NCBI RefSeq assembly: GCF_002305875.1
Contig: NZ_CP022098.1
Location: forward strand, 11,098,001-11,162,000
Direction: 5' to 3'
Source: Cystobacter fuscus
Lineage (GTDB): Bacteria > Myxococcota > Myxococcia > Myxococcales > Myxococcaceae
DNA length: 64,000 nt
The notes below the pieces were generated by a model. The model was not told where the DNA came from. It saw nothing but the letters and a program-made list of their open reading frames with translations, and ran no database searches. The translations under genes were made by a program, and so were the position numbers. Shown in pieces: positions 16,670 through 25,798 of the stretch. The first letter of the stretch is position 1. Each line of letters opens with the position of its first letter.

Positions 16670-18898
16670 ATGTACTTCCCCGTGGACGCCGCCTCCTTTT
16701 CACTCCGCTCGGTCTTCGCGATCCTCTCCCTGCTCACCCTCTCCGCCGGGTGCGCCCACACCCAGGGCGCCTCGCCCGAGGGCCAGCCCAAGGTGGTCGC
16801 CCTGGACATCAAGGGCACCGACCAGGTCAAGGCCTCCGACATCAAGGAGAAGATCGTCACCACCAAGACGCCCTGGTGGCAGCGGCTCAACCCGTTCGGC
16901 AAGCCGAGCTACTTCGACCCCAACACCTGGCAGGCGGACCTCAAGCGCATCGTCCGCTTCTACCAGGCCCAGGGCTTCTACGAGGCCCGGGTGGACGACG
17001 CGAAGCAGGAGCCCCGGGGCGAGGACGCCGTCGCGCTGGAGGTGACGGTGCACGAGGGCTCGCCCACGCTCGTCACGAGCCTGAACGTGACGGGCCTGGA
17101 GGAGCTGAGCGAGGAGCACCGGGAGCGCGCCCTGGAGGACCTGCCGCTCGCCCAGGGCGCCGTCTTCCGCGAGGAGCAGTGGGCGGTGACGAAGGAGATG
17201 GTGGCGCAGCGCCTGCACGAGCTGGGCTACGCCGAGGCGGAGGTGGGCGGCGAGGTGCGGGTGGACCTGGCGACGCAGAGCGCGACGGTGGACCTGCGGG
17301 TGCAGCCCGGGCCGCGCTACCGCTTCGGCAACATCTTCGTGGCCACGGACGCCGACCCCCAGGTGAACCCACGGCGCATCATCGAGCAGGCCCAGGGCTC
17401 GGTGAAGAAGGGCGAGTGGTTCAGTGAGTCGGCGCTGGCGGACGCCCAGGCGCGCGTCTTCCGCATGGGCGTGTTCGGCGCGGTGAAGGTCAACCGCGGC
17501 GCGCCGGACCGCGAGGCGCGCACGGTGCCCGTGGTGGTGGACGTGCGCGAGGCCCCCTTCCGCTCGGTGCGCGCCGGTGGCGGTATCGGCCTGGACGCGG
17601 CCCGCCAGGAAATCCGCGTGCTCGGCGAGTGGACGGACCGCAACTTCTTCGGCGGCCTGCGCAAGCTCACCCTCACCGGCCGCGTGGGCTACGCCTTCAT
17701 CCCCAACATCACCGCCGCGTTCGATCGGATCGACACGGACGGGGACGACGAGGCCGACGCGCCCAACACCAGCACCCCTCACGGGCCCATCTTCCAGTTC
17801 TCCGCCCAGTTCGAGCAGCCCCGCTTCCTCGCGCGGGACCTGCGCCTGCAGACGTCCCTCACCGCCGAGCGTGGTCTGGAGCAGGCCTACAACTACCTCG
17901 GCGGACGGCTGCGCGGCGGCGTCGTCTGGCAGCCCCGGCCCGACTTCTCCATCTCCCCCACCTACAACCTGGAACTCTACAACCTCAACGGGCAGCGCGG
18001 CAGCGTGGACCAGGCGACCGCCCCGGCGATCCTGCTGGGCTGTCCGGAGGACAGTGCCCGGACCGAGTGCAACATCTCCGTGAGCTACCTGGAGCAGTTC
18101 ATCGAGCTCAACCGCCGGGATGATCCGCTCGCGCCGCGCAACGGCTTCTACGCCTCGCTGTCCCTGCAGGAGGGCGGCGGTCCCCTGCTCGGCCAGTACA
18201 CGTTCGTGCGCATCCTGCCGGACCTGCGCGGCTACTACACCTTCGGGCCCAAGGACCGCTTCACGCTCGCGGCCCGGCTGCGCATGGGCACCCTGCTCAC
18301 GCCCGCCGGCCAGGACAGCGCCATCGTCAACCGCTTCTTCCTGGGCGGCGGCGCCTCCATGCGCGGCTTCAACACCCGCCGGCTCTCGCCCATGAGTGAA
18401 ATCAGCACCACTTCCGAAGAACCCGTGGACCGCCTCGTCCCCATCGGAGGCAACAGCCTCCTGGAGACGAGCGTGGAACTGCGCGTGAAGCTGTTCTCGG
18501 AGCTCACGCTCGCCCTCTTCCACGATTCGGGGCTCGCGGGCATCGGGCCGCTCAACTTCGGGCCCCACAAGGACGACATCCGCCTGGAGAGTGGCCGCGT
18601 CTTCGGCGACTACCATTATCACGCCGTGGGCCTGGGTCTGCGCTACGCCACCCTCGTCGGCCCCATCCGGGTGGATATCGCCCGGAGGTTGAATATCGGC
18701 CAGCCGCTGCCCATCTTGCGCTCCACGGCTGGCTCGCCAACCACCCTGGGTGGTCTGGGCGACTGTTTTGGACTGGGCGTGAAGAAACAGACGATCGTGG
18801 AGGACGGGGTGTCCAAGACCGTGAACGTGACGAGGAACTACGCGGGCGCTCCCGAGGGCCTCTGCACCTTCTTCCTGTCGATTGGAGAGGCGTTTTGA
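16670..18898 (+). CDS. tamA: BamA/TamA-family outer-membrane beta-barrel protein
   Basis: 742 residues, ATG preceded by GGGAGGG. An N-terminal export signal ends in LSAGCAH (a weak lipobox, since position -3 is Ser). POTRA domains follow (VVALDIKGTDQVKASDIKEK, LVTSLNVTGLEELSEEHRER, YRFGNIFVATDADPQV), then a 16-strand Omp85 barrel from about residue 310. The substrate-loop motif is seen as RFFLGGGASMRGFNTRRLSP, and the barrel closes with SIGEAF, a C-terminal Phe as in BamA. The stop overlaps the tamB start by TTGA. Acts with TamB in outer-membrane protein insertion or phospholipid transport. Confidence 0.9.
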   Translation: MYFPVDAASFSLRSVFAILSLLTLSAGCAHTQGASPEGQPKVVALDIKGTDQVKASDIKEKIVTTKTPWWQRLNPFGKPSYFDPNTWQADLKRIVRFYQAQGFYEARVDDAKQEPRGEDAVALEVTVHEGSPTLVTSLNVTGLEELSEEHRERALEDLPLAQGAVFREEQWAVTKEMVAQRLHELGYAEAEVGGEVRVDLATQSATVDLRVQPGPRYRFGNIFVATDADPQVNPRRIIEQAQGSVKKGEWFSESALADAQARVFRMGVFGAVKVNRGAPDREARTVPVVVDVREAPFRSVRAGGGIGLDAARQEIRVLGEWTDRNFFGGLRKLTLTGRVGYAFIPNITAAFDRIDTDGDDEADAPNTSTPHGPIFQFSAQFEQPRFLARDLRLQTSLTAERGLEQAYNYLGGRLRGGVVWQPRPDFSISPTYNLELYNLNGQRGSVDQATAPAILLGCPEDSARTECNISVSYLEQFIELNRRDDPLAPRNGFYASLSLQEGGGPLLGQYTFVRILPDLRGYYTFGPKDRFTLAARLRMGTLLTPAGQDSAIVNRFFLGGGASMRGFNTRRLSPMSEISTTSEEPVDRLVPIGGNSLLETSVELRVKLFSELTLALFHDSGLAGIGPLNFGPHKDDIRLESGRVFGDYHYHAVGLGLRYATLVGPIRVDIARRLNIGQPLPILRSTAGSPTTLGGLGDCFGLGVKKQTIVEDGVSKTVNVTRNYAGAPEGLCTFFLSIGEAF

Positions 18899-21800
18899 GC
18901 ACACCGCCTCCCACCCGTGCCCGACGCTGGGGCCGCCGACTCCTGTGGGGCCTCGTGGGCCTCATCGGGCTCGTGCTCGTGCTGGTGGCTGGCGCGCTCA
19001 TCTACCTCATGACCCCGCCGGGCGAGGCCCGCCTGCGCGACTTCGCCATCACCCAGGCCAATGAGCAGCTGTCCGGCCGGCTGGAGCTCGCCGGACTGGA
19101 CCTGGGGCCGCGCTCGCTCGTGCTCTCGGGGGTGAAGCTGTATGACCCCGACCAGGAGCTGGTGGCGGAGCTCACCCGGCTGGAAGTGCGCGTGGCGCTG
19201 CTGCCCCTGCTGCGCAAGCACGTCGTCGTGAAGCTCGTGGGTCTCGACGAGCCCCACCTCTTCCTGCGCCAGGACGCACGCGGGCTCAACCTCTCGCGCG
19301 CCATCGCCTTGCGCAACCCCTCCGAGCCCAAGCCCGAGGATCCCAACGCGCCCCGCGGCACGCTGCGCTTCACCCTGGAGGAGCTGCGCTTGAAGGGCGG
19401 CGCGGTGGCCTTCGTGTCCGAATCCCCCCAGGGCAACCAGGAGGTGCGCCTCGAGGGTCTGGAGGCCGGAGGCTCGGCGTCCTGGGCCGCCGCCACCGAG
19501 GCCCTCGCCGCGAAGCTCGACGCCACCGCCCGCCTGGCCAGTCCCCAGCAGGGCCCCGTGCGGCTCGCGCTCCAGGCCGGAGGTGAGGAAGGCCAGCTCA
19601 ACGCCCAGGTGGACTTCACCGCTCCCGGACTCGAATTGCAGGGCAGCGGCGCCATGGAGGGCGAGCAGAAGCTGCGCGCCGAGGTGAAGAAGCTCCGCCT
19701 GGAGCCCGCGCTGGCGCGCGCCGTGCTGCCCTCCTACCCCGTGACCACCTCCGTCACCCTCGCGGGCACGGTGGCGAAGACGGGTGACGTCGTGCAGGCG
19801 GACCTCAACGCCCAGGCCGCCGACGGCACCGCCACGGCCCAGGGCGACGTGAACCTCGAGACGTTCACCACCCAGGGCTTCACCGTGCGCGTGCGCGAGT
19901 TGGATCTCTCCAAGCTGCTGGGCAGCGGGCCCCACTCCACGCTCGCGGCGGACCTGCTCGTGCGCGGCGGTGGCAAGAGCCTGGACACGCTCGAGGGCAC
20001 CCTGGACCTCACCATGCCCGCCTCGCCCATCCAGGGCCAGACGCTGGGCCCGGTGGACATCCACGCGAACGCCAAGAACGGACGCTTCACCCTCACCCAG
20101 CTCCAGGCGCGCGTCCCCGGCCTCAGCCTCTACGCGAGCGGCTCGGGCACGCAGGAGACATTCAAGGTGGAGGGCAGGCTCGTGGCGGCCGACCTCGGCA
20201 CCTTCGCCCAGACCGTGGGCCGGCTGGGCCGCGGCGGCGAGCCCATGCCCCTGTCGGGCCGCGGCTCGCTCGACTTCGCCGCGTCCGGGCCCGTGCGCGC
20301 GCCCGCCGTCAGCCTCGTGGGTGGCTTCGACAAGCTCGCCTGGGCGGACACCTCCCTCCAGGGACTCACCGTCGACGTGCGCCTGCCCGACGCCACCCAG
20401 CCCCTCACCACGGATGCCCGGCTCCAGGTGAACCAGCTCACCGCCGGAGGCCGTACCTACAAGAACCTGCGCGCCCTCGTCGGCACCAAGGGCCGCCAGC
20501 TCGAGGTCTCCGTGCACACCGAGGGCGATGCGCCCCTGGAACTCGCGCTGTGGGGCACCCTGGACAAGAACAACGAGGGCCTCGCGCTCGAGGACGTCAC
20601 CCTCAAGTACCCGGAGGCGGCCTGGACGCTGCAACACCCCACGCACCTCACCTGGGGCGGTGGCCGCGTGGAGGTGGAGCCCGCGCTGTCGCTCACCTCC
20701 GGCGAGCAGGGCCTGTCGCTCGCCCTGAAGATGCGGGGGGAGTCCATCCGCGCGCGCACCGAGCTGCGCGCCCTGGATCTCAGCCGCCTGCCCAAGGCCT
20801 ACCTGCCCGCGTCCTTCGACGTGGCGGGATTGATTTCCGGCGAGGTGTCCGTGGACGGGCGCATGTCCCGGCCGGATGCCCGGGCCCAGCTCAAGTTGAG
20901 CGGTGGCCGCTACCAGCAGTACTCGGACCTGGCGTTCGACCTGGACGGCCGCTACGCGCGCGACCGCGCCACCGGTACCTTCACCGCGAGCGCACCCGCG
21001 CTGCGCGTCTCCAGCCACTTCGACGTGCCGGTCCAGGGCCTCATGAAGCACCGCCGCGAGCCCGTGGACCTGGAGCTCACCCTGGACCACCTGGACATCG
21101 GCCCCGCGCTGCGCATGGCCCGCCAGCCCGAGTCCGCCACCGGCCGGCTGTCCGGGAAGGTGACCCTCAAGGGCATGGCGAACGACCCGCGGCTGGACCT
21201 CGCGCTCCAGGGCGCGGATCTGCGCTACTGGGGAACGGCCTCCGCGACGAACTCCGAGCAGGCCCCGCCCGTGCCGCTCGCCGTCGGCGCGCTCCCGCCC
21301 GAGCTGGCCGGACAGCAGCTCGACTTCGAGCTGACCGCCCGGTCGGATGAGCAGGACGGCACGCTCGGCGCGACCCTGAACCTGCGCGGCCTCGCCCAGA
21401 AGGCTACCGTCACCCTGGAGACGCCCTTCACCCTCGGCGGGCTCATCGCCCGTCCGCCCACGGCGCAGCAGGCCATGGAGACCCCCATGCGCGCGCTGCG
21501 CGCCGAGGTCGTCGACATGCCGCTCGCGCTGCTGTCTCAGTACGGGCTGGCCACCGACGCGGGCGGCAAGCTCTCCATGACGGCCCACCTCACCGGTCCG
21601 ATGCTCGCGCCCGAGGGGGAGCTGAAGGTGCAGGCCCGCCGGGCGACAGTCAATGGCGTCGTTCCCCTGGATGGAGATCTGGCCGTGGTCACCGGCCCCT
21701 CCTCCGTGAAGCTCCAGCTCGAGGCCCGGCGCGAGGGCACGCTGCTCGCGCAAATGGAGGCCCAGGTGCGCGCCTCGCTCATGGCGCTCCAGGACCAGGA

Positions 21801-23619
21801 CGTGGTGGGCCATGTGCCCTTCACCCTCGCCGCGCGCGCGGGCCCCCTGTCCCAGCGGGAGCTGCAAGGCCTGGCCAGTATCTCCCCGCGGGCCTCGCTG
21901 AATGCCCGCTGCCGCGGGGGCGAAGCGCAACCCCGGGAGCAGCAGAACAACGCCTCCGAGCCCCAGAACGTCGTCGCCCTGAGCCTGAGCGCGCGCGGCA
22001 CGCTGAACGACCCCCAGGTGGACCTCACCGCTGGGGTGCAGAACATCGGCGTGCGCGAGCTGGGCCTCGGCCAGGCGCGGCTGCATTACACCTACGCCAA
22101 CGCACGCTCCGCCTTCGACGCGCTCCTCACCTCACCCAAGGGCGGCACGCTCACGGCCCGAGGCCAGGCCACGCAGGATCTGTCCCTGCCCGCGCTGCGC
22201 CAGGGCATGGACACCCGCCGCATTCCCCTGGTGGTGGAGCTGGACTCGCACCAGTTCGATCTCTCCTTCCTCTCCGGCGCCCAGCTGCCCATGGTGCGCG
22301 CCATCGGCGGCGAGCTGGTGATGAACAAGGTGCGCGTGGACGGCACGCTCGGGGCGCCCAAGCTGCAGGGCCAGCTCGAGTGGAAGCAGGGCCGGCTGTC
22401 GCTGGATGGAATGGGCGACTACCGCGACGTGCACGTGGCGCTCGCCGTGGACGACCAGCGCATCGCGCTCTCCGACTTCTCCGCCCAGAGTGGTCAGGGC
22501 CGCCTCAACCTCAAGGCCGAGGGGAAGCGTACGGCGTCCGGCTCGTTCGACCTCTCGGGCGAGGGCAACCTGGACAACTTCCCGCTCGTGCTCGACGACC
22601 AGCTCTTCGCCATCATCCAGCTACGCACCGAGTTCGAGGGAGACATCTCCAAGACCGCCCAGTTCATCAACCTGCGCAACCTCTCCATCCCCGAGGCCCA
22701 CATCAAACTGCCGGAGGAGAAACGCAAGGACCTGCAGGTGCTCGATCGGCCCGAGGGCATCGTGCTCACGTGCCAGGGCCAGCCGATGAATCCCGACCGG
22801 ACCGAGGCCACGGCGGCCCCCACGGACACCGCCACGGGCGGCGCCGGCCCCGCCCAGACCGAGCCCCAGCGCCAGTACCGCATCAACATCAATGCCCCGC
22901 GCAACCTCTGGGTCCAGGGCGCCGACGTCAACGTGGAGGTCGGCCTGTCGGAGAACTTCCGCGTCGAGTACGCGGACACCGCCTCCATCTACGGCGAGGT
23001 GCACGTGCATCGCGGCGAGGTGGAGGTGCTCGGCCGGCGCTTCAACATCCAGAACTCCAGCCAGGTGCGCTTCACCGGTCCCGCGGCCGCGCCCTACATC
23101 AACGCCACCGCCGAGTACAAGAACGAGAGCGCGGGCGTGACGGTGTACGTCGCCGTGCGCGGCCAGGGCAAGGACTTCACCATCAAGCCCACGAGCGATC
23201 CGCCGCTGCCGGAGACGGACATCTACACGCTGCTGGCCACGGGCCGGCGCACGCTCAAGGCGGGCTCGGGCGCCTCGTCGATGAACCAGGGACAGGTGGC
23301 CTCGGTGCTCGGCTCGTTGCTGGCCTCGCAGGCCAAGAAGGCCCTGGCGGCGAAACTGCCGCTGGACGTGCTCACCATCGAGTCCGGTGACGAGGGCCTC
23401 GCCGGAGCGCGGCTGGAGGTGGGCAAGTACCTCACGGACAAGCTCTACCTGGGCTACAGCGGCCGGCTGGGCACGCCCCAGAACCAGTCCACCACGCGGC
23501 GGGAGAACGCCAACTCCGTGCGGCTGGAGTACCAGTTCGGCCCGCGCTGGGGCGTGGAGGCCGAGTACGGCGACGCGCAGGTGGGTGGCGCGGACTTCAT
23601 CTGGAGCAAGGAGTACTGA
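18895..23619 (+). CDS. tamB: TamB/YtfN-type translocation-assembly protein (AsmA-like, DUF490)
   Basis: 1574 residues. One N-terminal membrane anchor (LLWGLVGLIGLVLVLVAG), then a very long beta-rich body of repeating strands that forms a periplasm-spanning groove, and a C-terminal TamB domain (IYGEVHVHRGEVEVLGRRFN, then ETDIYTLLATGRRTLK and LEVGKYLTDKLYLGYSGRL, ending YQFGPRWGVEAEYGDAQVGG). Start is a TTG at 18895 with GGAGAGG just upstream; it shares bases with the tamA stop (TTGA), so the pair is coupled. Known role of the family: bridge between inner membrane and TamA, moving lipids or assisting barrel assembly. Confidence 0.9.
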   Translation: MSTPPPTRARRWGRRLLWGLVGLIGLVLVLVAGALIYLMTPPGEARLRDFAITQANEQLSGRLELAGLDLGPRSLVLSGVKLYDPDQELVAELTRLEVRVALLPLLRKHVVVKLVGLDEPHLFLRQDARGLNLSRAIALRNPSEPKPEDPNAPRGTLRFTLEELRLKGGAVAFVSESPQGNQEVRLEGLEAGGSASWAAATEALAAKLDATARLASPQQGPVRLALQAGGEEGQLNAQVDFTAPGLELQGSGAMEGEQKLRAEVKKLRLEPALARAVLPSYPVTTSVTLAGTVAKTGDVVQADLNAQAADGTATAQGDVNLETFTTQGFTVRVRELDLSKLLGSGPHSTLAADLLVRGGGKSLDTLEGTLDLTMPASPIQGQTLGPVDIHANAKNGRFTLTQLQARVPGLSLYASGSGTQETFKVEGRLVAADLGTFAQTVGRLGRGGEPMPLSGRGSLDFAASGPVRAPAVSLVGGFDKLAWADTSLQGLTVDVRLPDATQPLTTDARLQVNQLTAGGRTYKNLRALVGTKGRQLEVSVHTEGDAPLELALWGTLDKNNEGLALEDVTLKYPEAAWTLQHPTHLTWGGGRVEVEPALSLTSGEQGLSLALKMRGESIRARTELRALDLSRLPKAYLPASFDVAGLISGEVSVDGRMSRPDARAQLKLSGGRYQQYSDLAFDLDGRYARDRATGTFTASAPALRVSSHFDVPVQGLMKHRREPVDLELTLDHLDIGPALRMARQPESATGRLSGKVTLKGMANDPRLDLALQGADLRYWGTASATNSEQAPPVPLAVGALPPELAGQQLDFELTARSDEQDGTLGATLNLRGLAQKATVTLETPFTLGGLIARPPTAQQAMETPMRALRAEVVDMPLALLSQYGLATDAGGKLSMTAHLTGPMLAPEGELKVQARRATVNGVVPLDGDLAVVTGPSSVKLQLEARREGTLLAQMEAQVRASLMALQDQDVVGHVPFTLAARAGPLSQRELQGLASISPRASLNARCRGGEAQPREQQNNASEPQNVVALSLSARGTLNDPQVDLTAGVQNIGVRELGLGQARLHYTYANARSAFDALLTSPKGGTLTARGQATQDLSLPALRQGMDTRRIPLVVELDSHQFDLSFLSGAQLPMVRAIGGELVMNKVRVDGTLGAPKLQGQLEWKQGRLSLDGMGDYRDVHVALAVDDQRIALSDFSAQSGQGRLNLKAEGKRTASGSFDLSGEGNLDNFPLVLDDQLFAIIQLRTEFEGDISKTAQFINLRNLSIPEAHIKLPEEKRKDLQVLDRPEGIVLTCQGQPMNPDRTEATAAPTDTATGGAGPAQTEPQRQYRININAPRNLWVQGADVNVEVGLSENFRVEYADTASIYGEVHVHRGEVEVLGRRFNIQNSSQVRFTGPAAAPYINATAEYKNESAGVTVYVAVRGQGKDFTIKPTSDPPLPETDIYTLLATGRRTLKAGSGASSMNQGQVASVLGSLLASQAKKALAAKLPLDVLTIESGDEGLAGARLEVGKYLTDKLYLGYSGRLGTPQNQSTTRRENANSVRLEYQFGPRWGVEAEYGDAQVGGADFIWSKEY

Positions 23620-23640
23620 GGGGCGCCCGTCTCCGGCGAT

Positions 23641-23892
23641 TCAATGCCCGGGCAGGACGAAGAAGAGCCAGGGCGGCACGGGCGCCGCCTTCTCCTTCTC
23701 CTGGGGCGGAGTGGCCGGAGTCTCGGCGTCCTCCCCGGCATGGGCGGGGGCCACGGCGCTCGGACGGCGACGCCGGGGCGGCCTCGAATGGGGTGCGTAC
23801 CGGATGCCCAGGGCCATCAGGATCGTCGCGCCCACCAGGGACACGGACGCCCACCGCTTCGCCACTCGCCGCTGTCGCTCAGAATCGTCCAT
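23641..23892 (-). CDS. Small single-helix membrane protein downstream of ClC
   Basis: 83 residues beginning MDDSERQRRVAKRWASV, with one membrane helix at about residues 16-35, a basic, proline-rich linker (SRPPRRRRPSAVAP) and a hydrophobic end PPWLFFVLPGH. The ATG lies 14 bp inside the 3' end of the ClC channel gene, in another frame, so it is probably translated by coupling. No family recognised; a small accessory of the channel is one possibility. Confidence 0.5.
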   Translation of the reverse strand: MDDSERQRRVAKRWASVSLVGATILMALGIRYAPHSRPPRRRRPSAVAPAHAGEDAETPATPPQEKEKAAPVPPWLFFVLPGH

Positions 23893-25666
23893 GACGCAGG
23901 ATGTCCCTCTTGGAAATGGTGCCCAACAGCAGGCCCTGCTCATCCACCACGGGCAGGTGCTCCACGAAGGTGTCGCCAAACCGATAGGCCACCTCGGCGA
24001 GCGACATGTCGATGCGCACACGCGGCAGCGATGACTCCATCACGTCCGCGGCCACCGTCATGCCCAGCAGGGAATGGTCCGGGATGTGGCCCTTGAGCGC
24101 GTCCAGGATGATGACGCCCAGGAGTCGCCCGTCCTCGCCGGTGACATAGAGATCGTAGCCGGCGGGTACCTCCAACAGCCGCACCACCACCTCTTGGAAG
24201 GACGTCTGGAGACGCACGGTGGGAGGATTGGGCGTGAGCAGCGCCCCCACGTCCGTGGAGCGCAACCAGTTGGGACTGGAGGCCCGTGGCAGCTTCACGT
24301 TGCGCCTCAACAGACTGGACGTATAGAGCGACTCGGGGCACAGCCTCCGGCTGATCACCGCGGACAGCACGCACACGAGCATGAGCGGGAGCATGATGCT
24401 GTAGTTGCCCGTCAGCTCGAAGATGATGAGCACCGCCGACACCGACGCATGCGTGGTGCCCGCCAGCACCGCGCCCATACCCAGCAAGGCATAGGCCCCC
24501 GAGGGCATGACTCCGGGCCAGACCCACTGCGCGAGCGAGCCCAGGGCCCCGCCCAGCAGCGCGCCATAGAAGAGCGACGGGGTGAAGAGCCCTCCGGGGA
24601 TGCCCGCGCCCGCGCACAGCGAGGTGGCCACCATCTTGAGCAGGGGCAGCAGCAACAACAGCAACAGGGGCAGATGGCCCTGGAGCGCCGCGTTCACCGA
24701 GTCATAGCCATTGCCCAGCAACTGGGGAAACCAGATGGCCGCCACGCCCACCGCCAGCATGGACACCACGGGCAGCAGCGTGGCACGCACCCGTGAGCCA
24801 CCCTCCAGCACCACCGCGAAGGCATTCACCGTGCGGACGTAGAGCGCGGAGGCCACGCCCATCACCGGTCCGAAGGCGATGGCCAGCAGTATCTCGCGCG
24901 GACGCAGCAGGTGGTAGGCCGGGATGAGATAGCTGGGGTGGTCGGCGATGAGGATGCGCGACACCATGGTCGCCACCACGCAGGATAGGACGATGGGGCC
25001 GAACAGCTCCAGCGCCAGACTGCCGAGCAGGACCTCCAGCCCGAAGAGCGCTCCCCCGATGGGGACGTTGTACGCCGCGGCGATACCCGCGGACGCGCCA
25101 CACGCCACCAGCAGCCGCACCTGATCCGCTGGCAGCCGCAGCCGGGTGCCCAGCGCGGACCCCGTGGCGGCTCCGGATTGCAGCAACGCGCCCTCACGTC
25201 CCAGGGGCGCGCCCAGGGCCACCACGATGATGGACACGACCCCGCGAAACAGCGTCCGCGGCAGTTGCATCCGCCCGGACTTCACCCAGATGGACTCGAT
25301 GATGGAGGCCGTCCCATGGCCCTTCAGGGGCTGGCGGATGAGCAGCGACACGACCGCGACGAGCACCCCGCCCGACACCGTGACCAGCACCCGGTGGGAG
25401 GCGGAGGTCGCCATGGCGGACGCGAGAAAGGACTCGCCCCTCTCCGACCAGGCCAGCCGCTGCACCCACCGCAGGAAGGAGACGAGCAACGCGGCGCTCA
25501 GCCCGCTCACCAGCCCCGTGAGGACCACCAGGATCCAGAAGCGCTGAGCACTGCCGGACAGGGAGCGGAGGAACTCGCGGACGGAGGGAGAGAGGGAGGA
25601 GGGCCGGAACCTGGGGACGGTCGGGACTGGCGGCTCCGGCTCTTCGCTTTTGATAGGGACACCCAC
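23879..25666 (-). CDS. ClC-type chloride channel/antiporter with two CBS domains
   Basis: 595 residues: about ten to twelve hydrophobic helices (residues 40-440) then a CBS pair (about 465-595; RIDMSLAEVAYRFGDTFVEH in the second). ClC filter motifs are recognisable but altered: GHGTASIIES in place of GSGIPE, GREGALLQSGAATGS in place of GREGP with the gating Glu kept, and GIPGGLFTPSLFYGA for GxFxP. A CBS pair usually binds adenine nucleotides and tunes transport. Neighbours are the small membrane protein (overlap) and, across 132 bp, the octahaem cytochrome gene. Whether it is a channel or a proton antiporter cannot be decided from sequence. Confidence 0.9.
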   Translation of the reverse strand: MGVPIKSEEPEPPVPTVPRFRPSSLSPSVREFLRSLSGSAQRFWILVVLTGLVSGLSAALLVSFLRWVQRLAWSERGESFLASAMATSASHRVLVTVSGGVLVAVVSLLIRQPLKGHGTASIIESIWVKSGRMQLPRTLFRGVVSIIVVALGAPLGREGALLQSGAATGSALGTRLRLPADQVRLLVACGASAGIAAAYNVPIGGALFGLEVLLGSLALELFGPIVLSCVVATMVSRILIADHPSYLIPAYHLLRPREILLAIAFGPVMGVASALYVRTVNAFAVVLEGGSRVRATLLPVVSMLAVGVAAIWFPQLLGNGYDSVNAALQGHLPLLLLLLLPLLKMVATSLCAGAGIPGGLFTPSLFYGALLGGALGSLAQWVWPGVMPSGAYALLGMGAVLAGTTHASVSAVLIIFELTGNYSIMLPLMLVCVLSAVISRRLCPESLYTSSLLRRNVKLPRASSPNWLRSTDVGALLTPNPPTVRLQTSFQEVVVRLLEVPAGYDLYVTGEDGRLLGVIILDALKGHIPDHSLLGMTVAADVMESSLPRVRIDMSLAEVAYRFGDTFVEHLPVVDEQGLLLGTISKRDILRHGRF

Positions 25667-25798
25667 GATCTTTCAACCCGTGGGTCTCCGGCCTCTTCCT
25701 GCCTGCTTGACTGCCCTCCGCAACTTCGCTCGCGCGGGGCCCGAGGGAGCGAGGAACCCACCCCCAGCGTTGGCCGCTTCACGACGGCCCAGACCCGC

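Noticed and set aside
16670-16740. TamA homologue as a true lipoprotein
   Set aside because: The residue three before Cys is Ser and the rest is an integral barrel; lipid modification is doubtful.
18838-22086. 1082-codon open frame opposite tamB
   Set aside because: Shadow of the third-position GC bias; low-complexity composition and no signature.
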